Positions 47,619-56,084 are shown, numbered from the stretch's first letter. The stretch is DNA of 57,342 nucleotides from an uncultured Clostridia bacterium (GCA_947627205.1 CANQVE010000011.1:1-57342); one strand, 5' to 3'. A program made the numbers and translations. The notes: a model not told the origin generated them from the letters alone.

Positions 47619-47792
47619 ATGGACGTTATCGAATATATCCGCGAAATGTTTTCAAGAGACTGCGCTATTGATACGGTATTGAGCCTTGTCATAAAAGAAT
47701 ACGGACTTTCCGAAACCGAAGCGCAAAAGAAAATAGACGAGTATTTTGAAATAATTGACGCAATTGACAAGGAACGAAACGAACGCAAGTAA
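47619..47792 (+). CDS. 57-aa hypothetical protein of the sigma operon
   Basis: Small acidic/basic helical protein (MDVIEYIREMFSRDCAIDTV at its start, then a KEYGLSETEAQKKIDEYFE segment and a KERNERK end) with no membrane segment. I do not recognise a family. A strong GAAAGGAGG sits 8 nt upstream of the ATG. It starts 30 nt after the membrane-protein gene and is followed 23 nt later by a strong terminator, so it is the third gene of the sigma operon. Confidence 0.75.
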   Translation: MDVIEYIREMFSRDCAIDTVLSLVIKEYGLSETEAQKKIDEYFEIIDAIDKERNERK

Positions 47793-47815
47793 CGCACTCT
47801 TACTGTCAAAAAATT

Positions 47816-47856
47816 AAAAGGGTTTTTAAAGCCGAATACTTTAAAAACCCTTTTTG
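47816..47856. terminator. bidirectional terminator between sigma operon and aspS
   Basis: Perfect 16-bp stem AAAAGGGTTTTTAAAG / CTTTAAAAACCCTTTT with a 7-nt loop; T-runs on both sides. Confidence 0.92.
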
Positions 47857-47864
47857 TTATGAAC

Positions 47865-49637
47865 TTAATTCTGCTTTCTGACTTTGATGTGAACTTCTCT
47901 TAACTGCTGTTCGGTAACTTCGGTAGGAGCGCCGAGGAGCAAGTCCTGAGCGTTTGAATTGAGCGGGAAAGCTATTACTTCTCTTATGCTCTCCTCTCCC
48001 GTAATAAGCATTATCATGCGGTCAACTCCGGGCGCCATTCCCGCATGAGGCGGAGCGCCGAACTTAAAGGCATTGTACAATGCGCCGAACTTTGAAGCGA
48101 CATCTTCTTCGGTATAGCCCGCTATCTCAAATGCCTTTACCATAATGTCAAGGTCGTGGTTTCTGACAGCTCCCGACGAAAGCTCAACGCCGTTGCAGAC
48201 AATGTCATACTGATATGCGAGGATATCAAGAGGATCTTTGTTTAAAAGCGCGTCAAGTCCGCCCTGAGGCATGGAGAAAGGATTGTGGGTGAAGATTATT
48301 TTTCCCGTTTCCTCGTCAAGCTCGTACATCGGGAAATCAACGATAAAGCACAGCTCAAATCGGCTTTCGTCGATAAGCGCCATTCTCTTTGCAACTTCGG
48401 TCCTTATCTGTCCCGCGAATTTCGGAGCATTTTTCGGAGTATCGGCGATAAAGTACAGAACATCGCCCACTTCAAGCTCGCAGCGCTTTGCAAGCTCAAT
48501 TCTCTGGTCATCGTTCAAGAACTTGTCGATAGGACCGTTATACTTGAATACGCCGTTTTCGCCCTCTTCGACTTTGAAATATCCGAGTCCTTTCATTCCG
48601 ACTTCGTTTACCGCGAAGTCTTCCATATTCTTAAAGAAGTTTCTGGACTGAGAAGCCATATTCGGAACTCTTATGCCGCGGACGCATTTGTTTGCAAAAG
48701 GCTTGAAATCGCTGTCAACAAACAGATCGGAAAGCTCTTTTATAATTAGAGGGTTTCTGAGATCGGGCTTGTCTGTGCCGTAGTTTAACATTGACTCTGC
48801 AAATGTTATTCTTCTGAACGGCGCGGGACTAACCTTTTTATCCGAGAACTTTGTAAACACTGCCGAAAGGACTTCTTCTGCAATTTTAAAGACATCCTCC
48901 TGCGTTGCAAAGCTCATTTCAAAGTCAAGCTGATAAAACTCTCCGGGAGAGCGGTCCGCTCTCGCGTCCTCGTCACGGAAGCACGGAGCTATCTGGAAAT
49001 ACCTGTCGAAGCCCGAGACCATATATATCTGCTTGAATATCTGCGGAGCCTGCGGTAAAGCATAAAACTTTCCGTGATGTTTGCGGCTCGGTATAAGATA
49101 ATCGCGCGCGCCCTCGGGAGATGATGTGGACAAAATAGGCGTCTGTAGCTCTATAAATCCCATTTCGCGCATTTTATCACGCAGAAAGGCAATAATATCC
49201 GAACGGAGCACAATATTGTCGTGCATTTTCTTATTGCGCAAGTCAAGATAACGGTATTTAAGGCGAACGTCCTCGCGCGTTTCGCGTGAAGTCGCCACTT
49301 CAAACGGGAGCTGTTCCGTAACTTTTCCGAGGATACGGACTTCTTCGGCTTCTATCTCTATAGTGCCCGTAGCTATCTTTTCATTATATGTGCTTTCATC
49401 GCGCTTTAATACCGTACCCATAATTGACACGGCACATTCTTTATGGATACCCTCAAGCAGGCTTTCGTTGTGGAAAACTATCTGAACTTCTCCGTAATGG
49501 TCGCGCAGGTCTACAAACATAATGCCGCCGTGGTCGCGGATATTTTCAACCCAGCCCGCCGCTCTGACTTTCTTTCCTATGTCATTTTCACTGAAACCGC
49601 TGCAATATGCGGTTCTGTATTCATTTTCAATAAACAT
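47865..49637 (-). CDS. aspS: aspartyl-tRNA synthetase
   Basis: 590-aa class II synthetase of the bacterial type. OB anticodon-binding domain (about 1-105: VRAAGWVENIRDHGGIMFVDLRD), then motif 2 (FRDEDARADRSPGEFYQLDFE), the GAD insertion (about 300-420) and motif 3 (GAPPHAGMAPGVDRMIMLI). Length is standard. ATG 49637 follows GGGTGA; the long upstream extension is rejected. It has its own promoter; no T-box leader is present, so Asp-specific riboswitch control is not indicated. Confidence 0.96.
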   Translation of the reverse strand: MFIENEYRTAYCSGFSENDIGKKVRAAGWVENIRDHGGIMFVDLRDHYGEVQIVFHNESLLEGIHKECAVSIMGTVLKRDESTYNEKIATGTIEIEAEEVRILGKVTEQLPFEVATSRETREDVRLKYRYLDLRNKKMHDNIVLRSDIIAFLRDKMREMGFIELQTPILSTSSPEGARDYLIPSRKHHGKFYALPQAPQIFKQIYMVSGFDRYFQIAPCFRDEDARADRSPGEFYQLDFEMSFATQEDVFKIAEEVLSAVFTKFSDKKVSPAPFRRITFAESMLNYGTDKPDLRNPLIIKELSDLFVDSDFKPFANKCVRGIRVPNMASQSRNFFKNMEDFAVNEVGMKGLGYFKVEEGENGVFKYNGPIDKFLNDDQRIELAKRCELEVGDVLYFIADTPKNAPKFAGQIRTEVAKRMALIDESRFELCFIVDFPMYELDEETGKIIFTHNPFSMPQGGLDALLNKDPLDILAYQYDIVCNGVELSSGAVRNHDLDIMVKAFEIAGYTEEDVASKFGALYNAFKFGAPPHAGMAPGVDRMIMLITGEESIREVIAFPLNSNAQDLLLGAPTEVTEQQLREVHIKVRKQN

Positions 49638-49670
49638 AGCTTTCACCCTTTCGCTGTAATTCAACATCTT

Positions 49671-49699
49671 ATTATACCACCTTACACACATTTTGTCAA
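49671..49699 (-). promoter_or_regulatory. sigma-A promoter for aspS
   Basis: Minus-strand TTGACA (49699-49694), 17 bp, TATAAT (49676-49671), extended TGG: full consensus. Confidence 0.88.
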
Positions 49700-49729
49700 G
49701 TAATTTTAATATAATTTGGAAGAAAACCC

Positions 49730-49758
49730 TTGACAAGCAGGCATTTTTTTCTTATAAT
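49730..49758 (+). promoter_or_regulatory. sigma-A promoter for the flippase-like gene and prfC
   Basis: TTGACA (49730-49735), 17 bp, TATAAT (49753-49758): full consensus, divergent from the aspS promoter. Confidence 0.88.
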
Positions 49759-49788
49759 ATTATAAGTATGTGTTTAAAGAGGTAACTT

Positions 49789-50883
49789 ATGAAAAAATCA
49801 GGCAAAAAACTGAATCTTATAATATGCGGAATTGCCTTTGTAATAATGATAGTCTATCTGTTTGTATTTGATAAGCCCGAAAAGGTCTTTAATTCGCTCA
49901 GAGCAATAAATCCGTGGTTTATTGTTATAGGCGTTTTGTTTATGGTCGGATACTGGCTGTGTGAGGCACTGACCGTTCATGTCCTGCTTAAAACGATGCA
50001 GAAAAATGTTAAGCTGTATTACAGCTGGACAGATACCATAATCGGACAGTATTTCAACTGTATAACTCCTTTTGCTTCGGGCGGGCAGCCCATGCAGACA
50101 TATTATTTCGTTAAATTCGGCGTGCCTCTCGGAAACGCCCTCACTGCTCTGCTTTCGAGATTTATTGTTTATCAGTTTATTCTTACGCTGTATTCGGTAT
50201 TTACGCTGTGTATCGGTCTGGGGCAATTCGGAGATAACCTCATGCAAAAGGGACTTATGCCTTTTGTTATTATAGGTTTTGTCATAAATACGTTTGTCAT
50301 TATTTTCCTTATAGGAATAGCTGTCTGGACAAAAGGCACCATAAAGTTTCTGAACATGATAATAACCCTGCTCGCTAAAATGCATATCCTGAAAAATCCC
50401 ATGCGTCAGAGGGTTTATTTTACGCGCGAGGTAGAAAAATTCCACACGAATTTTATGTTTCTCAAAAAGCACATTCCCGCGATAATAAAGGCTTGTTTCT
50501 TTACTTTTATACAGCTGACGCTCTTTCTTTCAATTACATACGTTCTGTATCTCGGATTTGGGCTTAGCGGTTCGGGGCTTTTGCAGATACTTTCATATCA
50601 AGCGTTTGTTCTGATGATATCATCATTTATTCCGCTCCCCGGAGCAATGGGCGCGGCGGAGCTCGGGTTTGCGGGATTTTTCGGCGATATATTCGGCGAA
50701 TTTACGGGAACAGCTATGATGATTTGGAGAATATTTACGTTTTACCTGCCCATTGTTGTGGGAATGATATTTACTTTGACGCTTAAAAGCAAAGGCATTG
50801 AAGAGCCGACAAAGCTCGAAGCAAGCGAACATGTATACAATGCCGAGCAAAGTATTATAAACAAAAAGAACGAAGAGGAATAA
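49789..50883 (+). CDS. lysylphosphatidylglycerol synthase TM-region/UPF0104 family membrane protein
   Basis: 364-aa polytopic membrane protein with about 8 hydrophobic helices. NPWFIVIGVLFMVGYWLCEA, ITPFASGGQPMQTYYFVKFG and SFIPLPGAMGAAELGFAGFF are the signatures of the UPF0104/AglD2 family, the flippase half of MprF without its lysyl-transferase half. It likely moves lipids across the membrane. AGAGGTAA precedes ATG 49789. A charged tail of ~30 residues ends the protein. prfC follows after 5 nt. Confidence 0.85.
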   Translation: MKKSGKKLNLIICGIAFVIMIVYLFVFDKPEKVFNSLRAINPWFIVIGVLFMVGYWLCEALTVHVLLKTMQKNVKLYYSWTDTIIGQYFNCITPFASGGQPMQTYYFVKFGVPLGNALTALLSRFIVYQFILTLYSVFTLCIGLGQFGDNLMQKGLMPFVIIGFVINTFVIIFLIGIAVWTKGTIKFLNMIITLLAKMHILKNPMRQRVYFTREVEKFHTNFMFLKKHIPAIIKACFFTFIQLTLFLSITYVLYLGFGLSGSGLLQILSYQAFVLMISSFIPLPGAMGAAELGFAGFFGDIFGEFTGTAMMIWRIFTFYLPIVVGMIFTLTLKSKGIEEPTKLEASEHVYNAEQSIINKKNEEE

Positions 50884-50888
50884 AAAAC

Positions 50889-52505
50889 ATGTCGGATATT
50901 AAACATGAAATCGAACGCCGCAGGACGTTTGCTATTATTTCACACCCCGACGCGGGAAAGACAACGCTTACAGAAAAATTTCTGCTTTACGGCGGAGCTA
51001 TCGCAATGGCGGGCGCTGTAAAGGGAAAGAAGAACACTAGGCACGCTGTTTCGGACTGGATGGAGATAGAAAAACAGCGCGGAATATCCGTGACTTCATC
51101 CGTCATGCAATTCAACTACAACGGCTTTTGCATAAACATTCTCGACACCCCCGGACACCAGGACTTTTCCGAGGATACCTACAGAACTCTTATGGCGGCG
51201 GACAGCGCGGTCATGGTCATTGACGCGGCAAAGGGCGTTGAAAATCAGACGAGAAAGCTGTTTAAAGTCTGCGTTATGAGAAATATCCCGATATTTACGT
51301 TTATAAACAAAATGGACAGAGAAAGCAGAAATCCGTTTGATCTGCTCGAAGAAATTGAAAATGAGCTAGGGATAAAGACATATCCCGTAAACTGGCCTAT
51401 CGGTTCGGGAAAGGATTTTAAAGGAGTTTACGACCGCGAAAACCGCAGAATAATCTCTTTTGAAATGAACGACGGAATGAACTACGGAACAAAAGAGGTC
51501 GCTGCTCATGAGGCAGACCTAAACGACGAGAACCTTGCGGAGCTTATCGGGCAGTCAAATTACAACACCCTGAAAGACGACGTAGAGCTTCTCGACGGTG
51601 CGAGCGAGGAATTTGACGCGGAGCAGGTAAACTCGGGAAAACTCTCGCCCGTATTCTTCGGTTCGGCGCTGACGAATTTCGGAGTTGAACCGTTTCTTGA
51701 GAACTTCTTAAAAATGACGACTTCTCCCCTGCCGAGAAAAACCGAAGCAGGAATAGTAGATCCGTTTGACGAAAACTTTTCAGCGTTCATCTTTAAGATA
51801 CAAGCGAATATGAACAAGGCTCACCGCGACAGAATAGCTTTTATGAGAATTGTAAGCGGAAAATTCACGAAAGAAATGGAAGTTCTCCATGTTCAGAACA
51901 ATCGCGTTATACGCCTTTCTCAGCCTCAGCAGATAATGGCGAACGACCGCGAGGTAATAGACGAGGCGTATGCGGGAGATATAATGGGCGTTTTTGATCC
52001 GGGAATATTCTCGATAGGCGACACGTTATGCTCTCCGAAAACAAAGGTAACGTTTGAGGGGATACCGACGTTTGCTCCCGAACACTTTGCACGCATAAGG
52101 CAAAAGGACACCTTAAAGCGAAAGCAGTTTATAAAAGGAACAACTCAAATTGCGCAGGAGGGCGCGATACAAATTTTTTCGGAACCGCAGAGCGGATTTG
52201 AAGAAGTAATTGTAGGAGTAGTCGGAGTGCTTCAATTTGACGTGCTTGAATACAGACTGAAAAACGAATACAATGTTGATATAATCCGCGAGGATCTGTC
52301 GTATGAATATATCAGGTGGATAACGAGCGAAAAGCACCTTATGGGCGGACTTGACGAGCTGAAAAAGCTCGTGATAACATCCGACACAAAGCTCATTCAG
52401 GACGTTCACGGAAACTATCTGCTGATATTCACGAGCGAATGGAACATAAAATGGGCGCTCGACAAAAACGAGGGCCTGGAGCTTGCGGAATTTAACAGGA
52501 ACTGA
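50889..52505 (+). CDS. prfC: peptide chain release factor 3
   Basis: 538-aa translational GTPase that recycles RF1/RF2. G1 SHPDAGKTT at 18-26, G2 around GISVTSS, G3 DTPGHQDFSEDTYR, G4 NKMDRES; then the RF3-specific domain II (about 280-390: IFKIQANMNKAHRDRIAFMRI) and domain III. QFDVLEYRLKNEYNVD is family-specific. GAGGA precedes the ATG. The second gene of a unit with the membrane flippase-like gene. Confidence 0.95.
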   Translation: MSDIKHEIERRRTFAIISHPDAGKTTLTEKFLLYGGAIAMAGAVKGKKNTRHAVSDWMEIEKQRGISVTSSVMQFNYNGFCINILDTPGHQDFSEDTYRTLMAADSAVMVIDAAKGVENQTRKLFKVCVMRNIPIFTFINKMDRESRNPFDLLEEIENELGIKTYPVNWPIGSGKDFKGVYDRENRRIISFEMNDGMNYGTKEVAAHEADLNDENLAELIGQSNYNTLKDDVELLDGASEEFDAEQVNSGKLSPVFFGSALTNFGVEPFLENFLKMTTSPLPRKTEAGIVDPFDENFSAFIFKIQANMNKAHRDRIAFMRIVSGKFTKEMEVLHVQNNRVIRLSQPQQIMANDREVIDEAYAGDIMGVFDPGIFSIGDTLCSPKTKVTFEGIPTFAPEHFARIRQKDTLKRKQFIKGTTQIAQEGAIQIFSEPQSGFEEVIVGVVGVLQFDVLEYRLKNEYNVDIIREDLSYEYIRWITSEKHLMGGLDELKKLVITSDTKLIQDVHGNYLLIFTSEWNIKWALDKNEGLELAEFNRN

Positions 52506-52526
52506 ACAAATAATTTAACACAAATC

Positions 52527-52558
52527 AAAAAGCTCGTTTCCGAGGAAACGCGCTTTTG
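52527..52558 (+). terminator. terminator after prfC
   Basis: AAAAGCTCGTTTCC and GGAAACGCGCTTTT pair (13 bp with one mismatch) around a GA-rich loop; only four Ts follow within the stem end. Confidence 0.65.
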
Positions 52559-52640
52559 GTCTGTATTTGAGTATATCTTTAATTCAAGCGTATGTTTTTT
52601 TTACATAAAACTTTTAATCGTGAACCGGCTAATTCTCAAA

Positions 52641-52735
52641 CTCTAGCCTCTAGCCTCTTTCTCTGAACTTCAAACAACTTTATCTCCAAAACAACCTTTG
52701 ACTTCTTACCTCTTACTTCTTATCTCTTACCTCTA
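52641..52735 (+). repeat. composite heptamer repeat element, copy B
   Basis: CTCTAGC CTCTAGC CTCTTTC TCTGAAC (52641-52668), a 34-nt middle, then CTTACCT CTTACTT CTTATCT CTTACCT (52705-52732). Its order and spacing match copy A at 22515. Confidence 0.72.
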
Positions 52736-52787
52736 GCAGGAAAACTCTTGTTTTCCCCGCACCCTTTAGCGCTAATTTGCGAAGTTT

Positions 52788-52846
52788 CGCGGCTTCGCCG
52801 CGACCAAAGGGAAAAACTTTTTTGACAAAAAAGTTTTTCCCTTTGG
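52788..52846. repeat. hairpin and 43-nt perfect palindrome
   Basis: CGCGGC-TTC-GCCGCG (52788-52802) is followed at once by two perfect 21-bp arms (52804-52824 and 52826-52846; first arm starts CCAAAGGGAAAAAC) around a single A. No terminal T-run on either side. Resembles REP-like or MITE-like intergenic elements. Confidence 0.75.
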
Positions 52847-52957
52847 AATCCCTTTTCAAAAAACTTTCGTGCACCCGCACGTTTTGTGGTTTGAAAATGA
52901 AACGTTGTTCGCCGCTCGGAACAGTTTCTTACCTCGTTCGATTTTCTCTGCCTTTCT

Positions 52958-53371
52958 TTATTCGCGAACTATCTGTTTCGCAAACTCGGCGGCAGCTTTC
53001 ATATCCTCGCTGTTCGGCTTTCCTTTATGGAATATCCCGAACTCTCCGCGGCAGGAAAATTCCCTCTCCGCCAGCTTTATTCCCTTTTCGCTAAACAGTT
53101 TTTCTATATACTTGCGTGTAGATTTAATACCCGCAGTCGTACAGAAATTTATCACCCAATCTATATTTACGTTTATGTCCTTTATAAACTTCTTTACCAT
53201 TGGATCAACGTCAAATGCATACGGAGCGCACCCGAAAAACAACAGATCAACGTCCTCGGAAAGAGGCTCGAATATTTCCTTTGCCTCAACGCCTACAGCC
53301 TTTGCAATTGCCTCGGCTATCTTCTTTGTGTTTCCGCTTTTTGAATAATATCTTACAGCAACTTTCATCAT
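52958..53371 (-). CDS. flavodoxin-like protein
   Basis: 137-aa FMN-binding electron carrier. The phosphate loop is YYSKSGNTKKIA (8-19); FFGCAPYAFDVDPMVKKFI forms the second flavin-loop area, and FCTTAGIKSTRKYIEKL the last. AAGGAGAG precedes two adjacent ATG codons (53371, 53368). It follows a second flavodoxin by 9 nt. Which redox partner it serves is unknown. Confidence 0.85.
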   Translation of the reverse strand: MMKVAVRYYSKSGNTKKIAEAIAKAVGVEAKEIFEPLSEDVDLLFFGCAPYAFDVDPMVKKFIKDINVNIDWVINFCTTAGIKSTRKYIEKLFSEKGIKLAEREFSCRGEFGIFHKGKPNSEDMKAAAEFAKQIVRE

Positions 53372-53380
53372 TTTCTCTCC

Positions 53381-53863
53381 TTATATTGACAGGCTGTCTA
53401 CCCATTTTTTCCATTCTTCGGCGCTCTTTTTTCCGTGTATCAGTATGCCCTCTGCAATTTCCGTTTTATTGCTAACGCTCTTTTTAATGTCGGGCAGGCT
53501 CTGTCCGAAACCGCTGCTACCCGATGTAGCGAAAAGAATTATCTTCTTGCCCGAAAAATCATAGCCCTCAAGAAATGTGTTTACAATTGTAGGCGCGGTA
53601 TACCACCAGATAGGAAAACCGAGGAAAATAACGTCTTTATCCGCTACAGGCGCGTTCTTGTCTGCAACAGCGGGACGAAGCTCTTTATTATTCATCTCAA
53701 CGCTGCTGCGGGAATTTTTGTCCTGCCAATTCAGATCCTCATTTGTATAAGGAACTTCGGGGCGTATCTCGTAAAGCTCCGCGCCCGACGCTTCGGCTAT
53801 TTTCTTTGCGGCGTCTTCCGTAACTCCGCTTGCGCTGAAATATGCGACTAATTTCTTGCTCAT
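53381..53863 (-). CDS. flavodoxin family protein
   Basis: 160-aa protein of the Flavodoxin_4 type. N-terminal loop AYFSASGVTEDAAKKIAE, LGFPIWWYTAPTIVNTFLEGYD flavin-contact region, and FATSGSSGFGQSLPDIKK third loop. These proteins often act as reductases with NADPH partners. TGGAGGT lies 6 nt before the ATG. Located between the TSCPD gene and the smaller flavodoxin. Confidence 0.88.
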   Translation of the reverse strand: MSKKLVAYFSASGVTEDAAKKIAEASGAELYEIRPEVPYTNEDLNWQDKNSRSSVEMNNKELRPAVADKNAPVADKDVIFLGFPIWWYTAPTIVNTFLEGYDFSGKKIILFATSGSSGFGQSLPDIKKSVSNKTEIAEGILIHGKKSAEEWKKWVDSLSI

Positions 53864-53893
53864 GATATTACCTCCATTGCATTTATATTTATT

Positions 53894-54160
53894 TCAAGAC
53901 GTCTTTTTTGACGCCTCATAGCCCAAACGGACAGCTCTCGCCAGCTGGTCTGCACATGAAGTCGGTCGGCGCCCGCATATAACGCCGCTCAATTTTTCGG
54001 CTATCTGTTCCACTGTCCAGCCCTCTATAAGCAACGGTATAGCTTTAAGGTTGCCGTTGCATCCGCCCATAAACTTTACATTATGGACAACATCTCCGTC
54101 AAGGTCAAAACTAATAAGCTGAGAGCAGGTATTTTCCGTCACATAGTCATAATGGAACAT
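53894..54160 (-). CDS. TSCPD domain protein (TIGR03905-like)
   Basis: 88-aa small protein with Cys: NTCSQLISFDLDGDVVHNVKFMGGCNGNLKAIP, then GVICGRRPTSCADQLARAV. The name-giving TSCPD motif is TSCAD here. The domain also ends class II ribonucleotide reductases, where it probably binds a metal; a stand-alone role is unknown. ATG 54160 directly follows the glutathione peroxidase stop, with GAGGAGG in the end of that gene, so the two are coupled. Confidence 0.88.
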   Translation of the reverse strand: MFHYDYVTENTCSQLISFDLDGDVVHNVKFMGGCNGNLKAIPLLIEGWTVEQIAEKLSGVICGRRPTSCADQLARAVRLGYEASKKTS

Positions 54161-54700
54161 TTACAACACCTCCTCTACTTTCTCCTTTACCTTAGATACT
54201 GACGTAGTAGGTTCAAAGCGGGCAACTATATTGCCGTCTCTGTCTATAAGGAATTTTGTAAAATTCCACTTTATATTTCCGTTGTTTTTATAGTCTTTAT
54301 CCATTTTCTTTACTACAGGCGTAAGGACAAGCCCCATAGGACCGCTAAATCCCTCAAATTTCGTATTTGACGTAAGGTACTTATAAAGCGGGAGCGCATT
54401 TTCTCCGTTTACTTCAATTTTTGAAAACTGTGGGAAAGTTATGCCGTAGCGTCCCGTGCAGAAGCTGTGTATTTCCTCATCATCGCCGGGTGCTTGATTT
54501 GCAAACTGATTACAGGGAAAATCGAGTATTTCAAAGCCGTCTTTCTGATGAAGCTCGTACAGATCCTGAAGCTCGTCATACTGCGGAGTAAAACCGCAGC
54601 CCGTAGCGGTATTGACTATAAGAAGAACCTTTCCTTTATACTCCGACATTGAAACTTCTTTTCCGTCCTGCGCTTTAAAACTGAAATCGTAAATGCTCAT
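54161..54700 (-). CDS. glutathione peroxidase family protein (thiol peroxidase)
   Basis: 179-aa peroxidase. Peroxidatic Cys35 in NTATGCGFTPQYDELQ (Cys instead of Sec), Gln65 in FPCNQFANQAPG and Trp145 in WNFTKFLIDRDG complete the active site. Bacterial members usually use thioredoxin. GGAGG precedes ATG 54700; the upstream in-frame extension is rejected. First gene of gpx-TSCPD-flavodoxin-flavodoxin, under a promoter overlapped by an inverted repeat. Confidence 0.94.
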   Translation of the reverse strand: MSIYDFSFKAQDGKEVSMSEYKGKVLLIVNTATGCGFTPQYDELQDLYELHQKDGFEILDFPCNQFANQAPGDDEEIHSFCTGRYGITFPQFSKIEVNGENALPLYKYLTSNTKFEGFSGPMGLVLTPVVKKMDKDYKNNGNIKWNFTKFLIDRDGNIVARFEPTTSVSKVKEKVEEVL

Positions 54701-54731
54701 ATTTTGTCCTCCATTTAAAAACAAAATCACT

Positions 54732-54758
54732 CGTGTTACATATTTTTATTTTAACACG
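54732..54758. promoter_or_regulatory. candidate operator over the gpx promoter
   Basis: Perfect inverted repeat CGTGTTA-13-TAACACG overlapping the -10 (54748-54753). It does not match PerR, Fur or Rex sites known to me. Confidence 0.5.
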
Positions 54759-54775
54759 GTTTTAAGATTTGTCAA
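54748..54775 (-). promoter_or_regulatory. sigma-A promoter for gpx operon
   Basis: Minus-strand TTGACA (54775-54770), 16 bp, TAAAAT (54753-54748). Confidence 0.7.
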
Positions 54776-54830
54776 TTATTTTTCACAAAATTTTCATTTT
54801 TTTGAACAGAGTGATGAGAAAATCAGAGCG

Positions 54831-54862
54831 AAAAATGGGGAAACCTTTTAAAAGGCTTCCCC
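54831..54862 (-). terminator. terminator after the DUF1266-like gene
   Basis: Minus strand GGGGAAGCCTTTT / AAAAGGTTTCCCC (one G-U), followed by ATTTTT. Confidence 0.8.
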
Positions 54863-54892
54863 TGCTTATTGCCAAAAATTATCCATGCATGC

Positions 54893-56011
54893 TTATCTGT
54901 TCCACATTATATCGGGAACATCGCCCTCAAGCACAAGCGGCATGACTGTATCTATATACTTTATCGCCGATTTTATTGAGCGATTATCTTCTAGGAACAT
55001 AAACATTCCGCTTCCCAATACAAGCGAAGTAAGATATTCGTCGAAGTCCGAAAAACATTTTTTGGCGATCTCCATATATTGACTGACAGCCTTGCGGTAA
55101 TCATTTTCAGTTATAATATCACAGGCATAGGCGTTTCTTACAAAGCCTATCTTTTCGCTTAGATCCCATGCCGTAACTCCTCCGCGTATAGGCAAGAACT
55201 TTATGATATAGCTCAAAAAAAGCGTAAAGTCGCCGAACAGTTCTTTGCCGTTTTGGTCAAGTGCCGACACATCAAAATCCGGCGTACCCGAAGCCTGTGC
55301 GCAGACGTTATGCATAACAGACGTAAGATTATAGCTCAATTTTCCTTTCAATAATTCATCAAGCGACTTTTTATCAGTTATCCCGAAATTATTCTTTAAA
55401 AATGCACGAACTATTCTTTTTTCATCATCGGGGAATTTCTTTAAAAAATCGTCAAATCCAAGTCCGTACTTGGTATTCGGAATATGGCGTATTGCGGGAA
55501 GATAAGCGAGCCTTAAAGTAAATTCTTCGTCCGAAAGGCGATATTTTATCTTGCCCATTGCTGACGCACAATGATTTTTAAGCGTCATCATAGCGCGCTC
55601 GGAAATATTTGCGAGCTTTTGCAGATCGTCTGCTACAATAGCTGTACATTCCGAAATTTCGGCTTTCAGGTCGAGAGTATCATCAGGATCGGCAAGAAGT
55701 CCTCTCTCATAAAGATGTTTTGCGGCAAGTTCGTGGTCTGTTTTATAGAGTATATATCCGCGCTGATACCAATAGCGCGCGAGATCCTCATGTGAACGGC
55801 ATCTCGGAAATATCAACTTAAGCTCCTGAACAGCCTCGCCAAATCTTCCGGTGTTATTGTATGCGCCGATAATTCTGAACCACAGCTTATTGCTCCACTG
55901 TTTTCTCGGAACAGCCTTTACTTCCGCGATAATTTCATCGAATTTATCTTCATCATAAAGCCTGTCAAGCGTTTCAAAAATAGGATCATTGTCGGAAATA
56001 AAATTATCCAT
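54893..56011 (-). CDS. TPR-like protein with DUF1266-like C-terminus
   Basis: 372-aa cytoplasmic protein. The N-terminal third (about 1-135) is alpha-helical with TPR-like repeats: FRIIGAYNNTGRFGEAVQEL, ARYWYQRGYILYKTDHELAA, KHLYERGLLADPDDTL. The C-terminal part, VTAWDLSEKIGFVRNAYACD followed by ITENDYRKAVSQYMEIAK and FDEYLTSLVLGSGMF, fits DUF1266 (YbeR/YbeU-like), which has no known function. GGAGG precedes ATG 56011. Single gene with its own promoter and terminator. Confidence 0.7.
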   Translation of the reverse strand: MDNFISDNDPIFETLDRLYDEDKFDEIIAEVKAVPRKQWSNKLWFRIIGAYNNTGRFGEAVQELKLIFPRCRSHEDLARYWYQRGYILYKTDHELAAKHLYERGLLADPDDTLDLKAEISECTAIVADDLQKLANISERAMMTLKNHCASAMGKIKYRLSDEEFTLRLAYLPAIRHIPNTKYGLGFDDFLKKFPDDEKRIVRAFLKNNFGITDKKSLDELLKGKLSYNLTSVMHNVCAQASGTPDFDVSALDQNGKELFGDFTLFLSYIIKFLPIRGGVTAWDLSEKIGFVRNAYACDIITENDYRKAVSQYMEIAKKCFSDFDEYLTSLVLGSGMFMFLEDNRSIKSAIKYIDTVMPLVLEGDVPDIMWNR

Positions 56012-56084
56012 CTTGTCCTCCGTTATATTATTATAAAATGCAGAAAGCATATATTCTCGGAAATGTTAAATTGTCCATAAAATC

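Larger units (their letters stand above)
52506..52957. other. 452-nt repeat-rich intergenic region
   Basis: No gene seen. From left: prfC terminator (52527-52558), composite heptamer element copy B (52641-52735), a GGAAAAC-TCTT-GTTTTCC hairpin (52739-52756), the palindrome TTAGCGCTAA near 52767, a CGCGGC-TTC-GCCGCG hairpin (52788-52802), a 43-nt perfect palindrome (52804-52846), TGCACCCGCAC near 52868, another single CTTACCT near 52928, and the end of the flavodoxin gene. Confidence 0.7.

Noticed and set aside
49638-49699. T-box leader for aspS
   Set aside because: The leader is about 35 nt from the promoter to the start codon, far too short.
52777-53348. Plus-strand frames across the palindrome and flavodoxin gene
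   Set aside because: They translate repeat DNA and the antisense of the flavodoxin gene; no family and no ribosome site.
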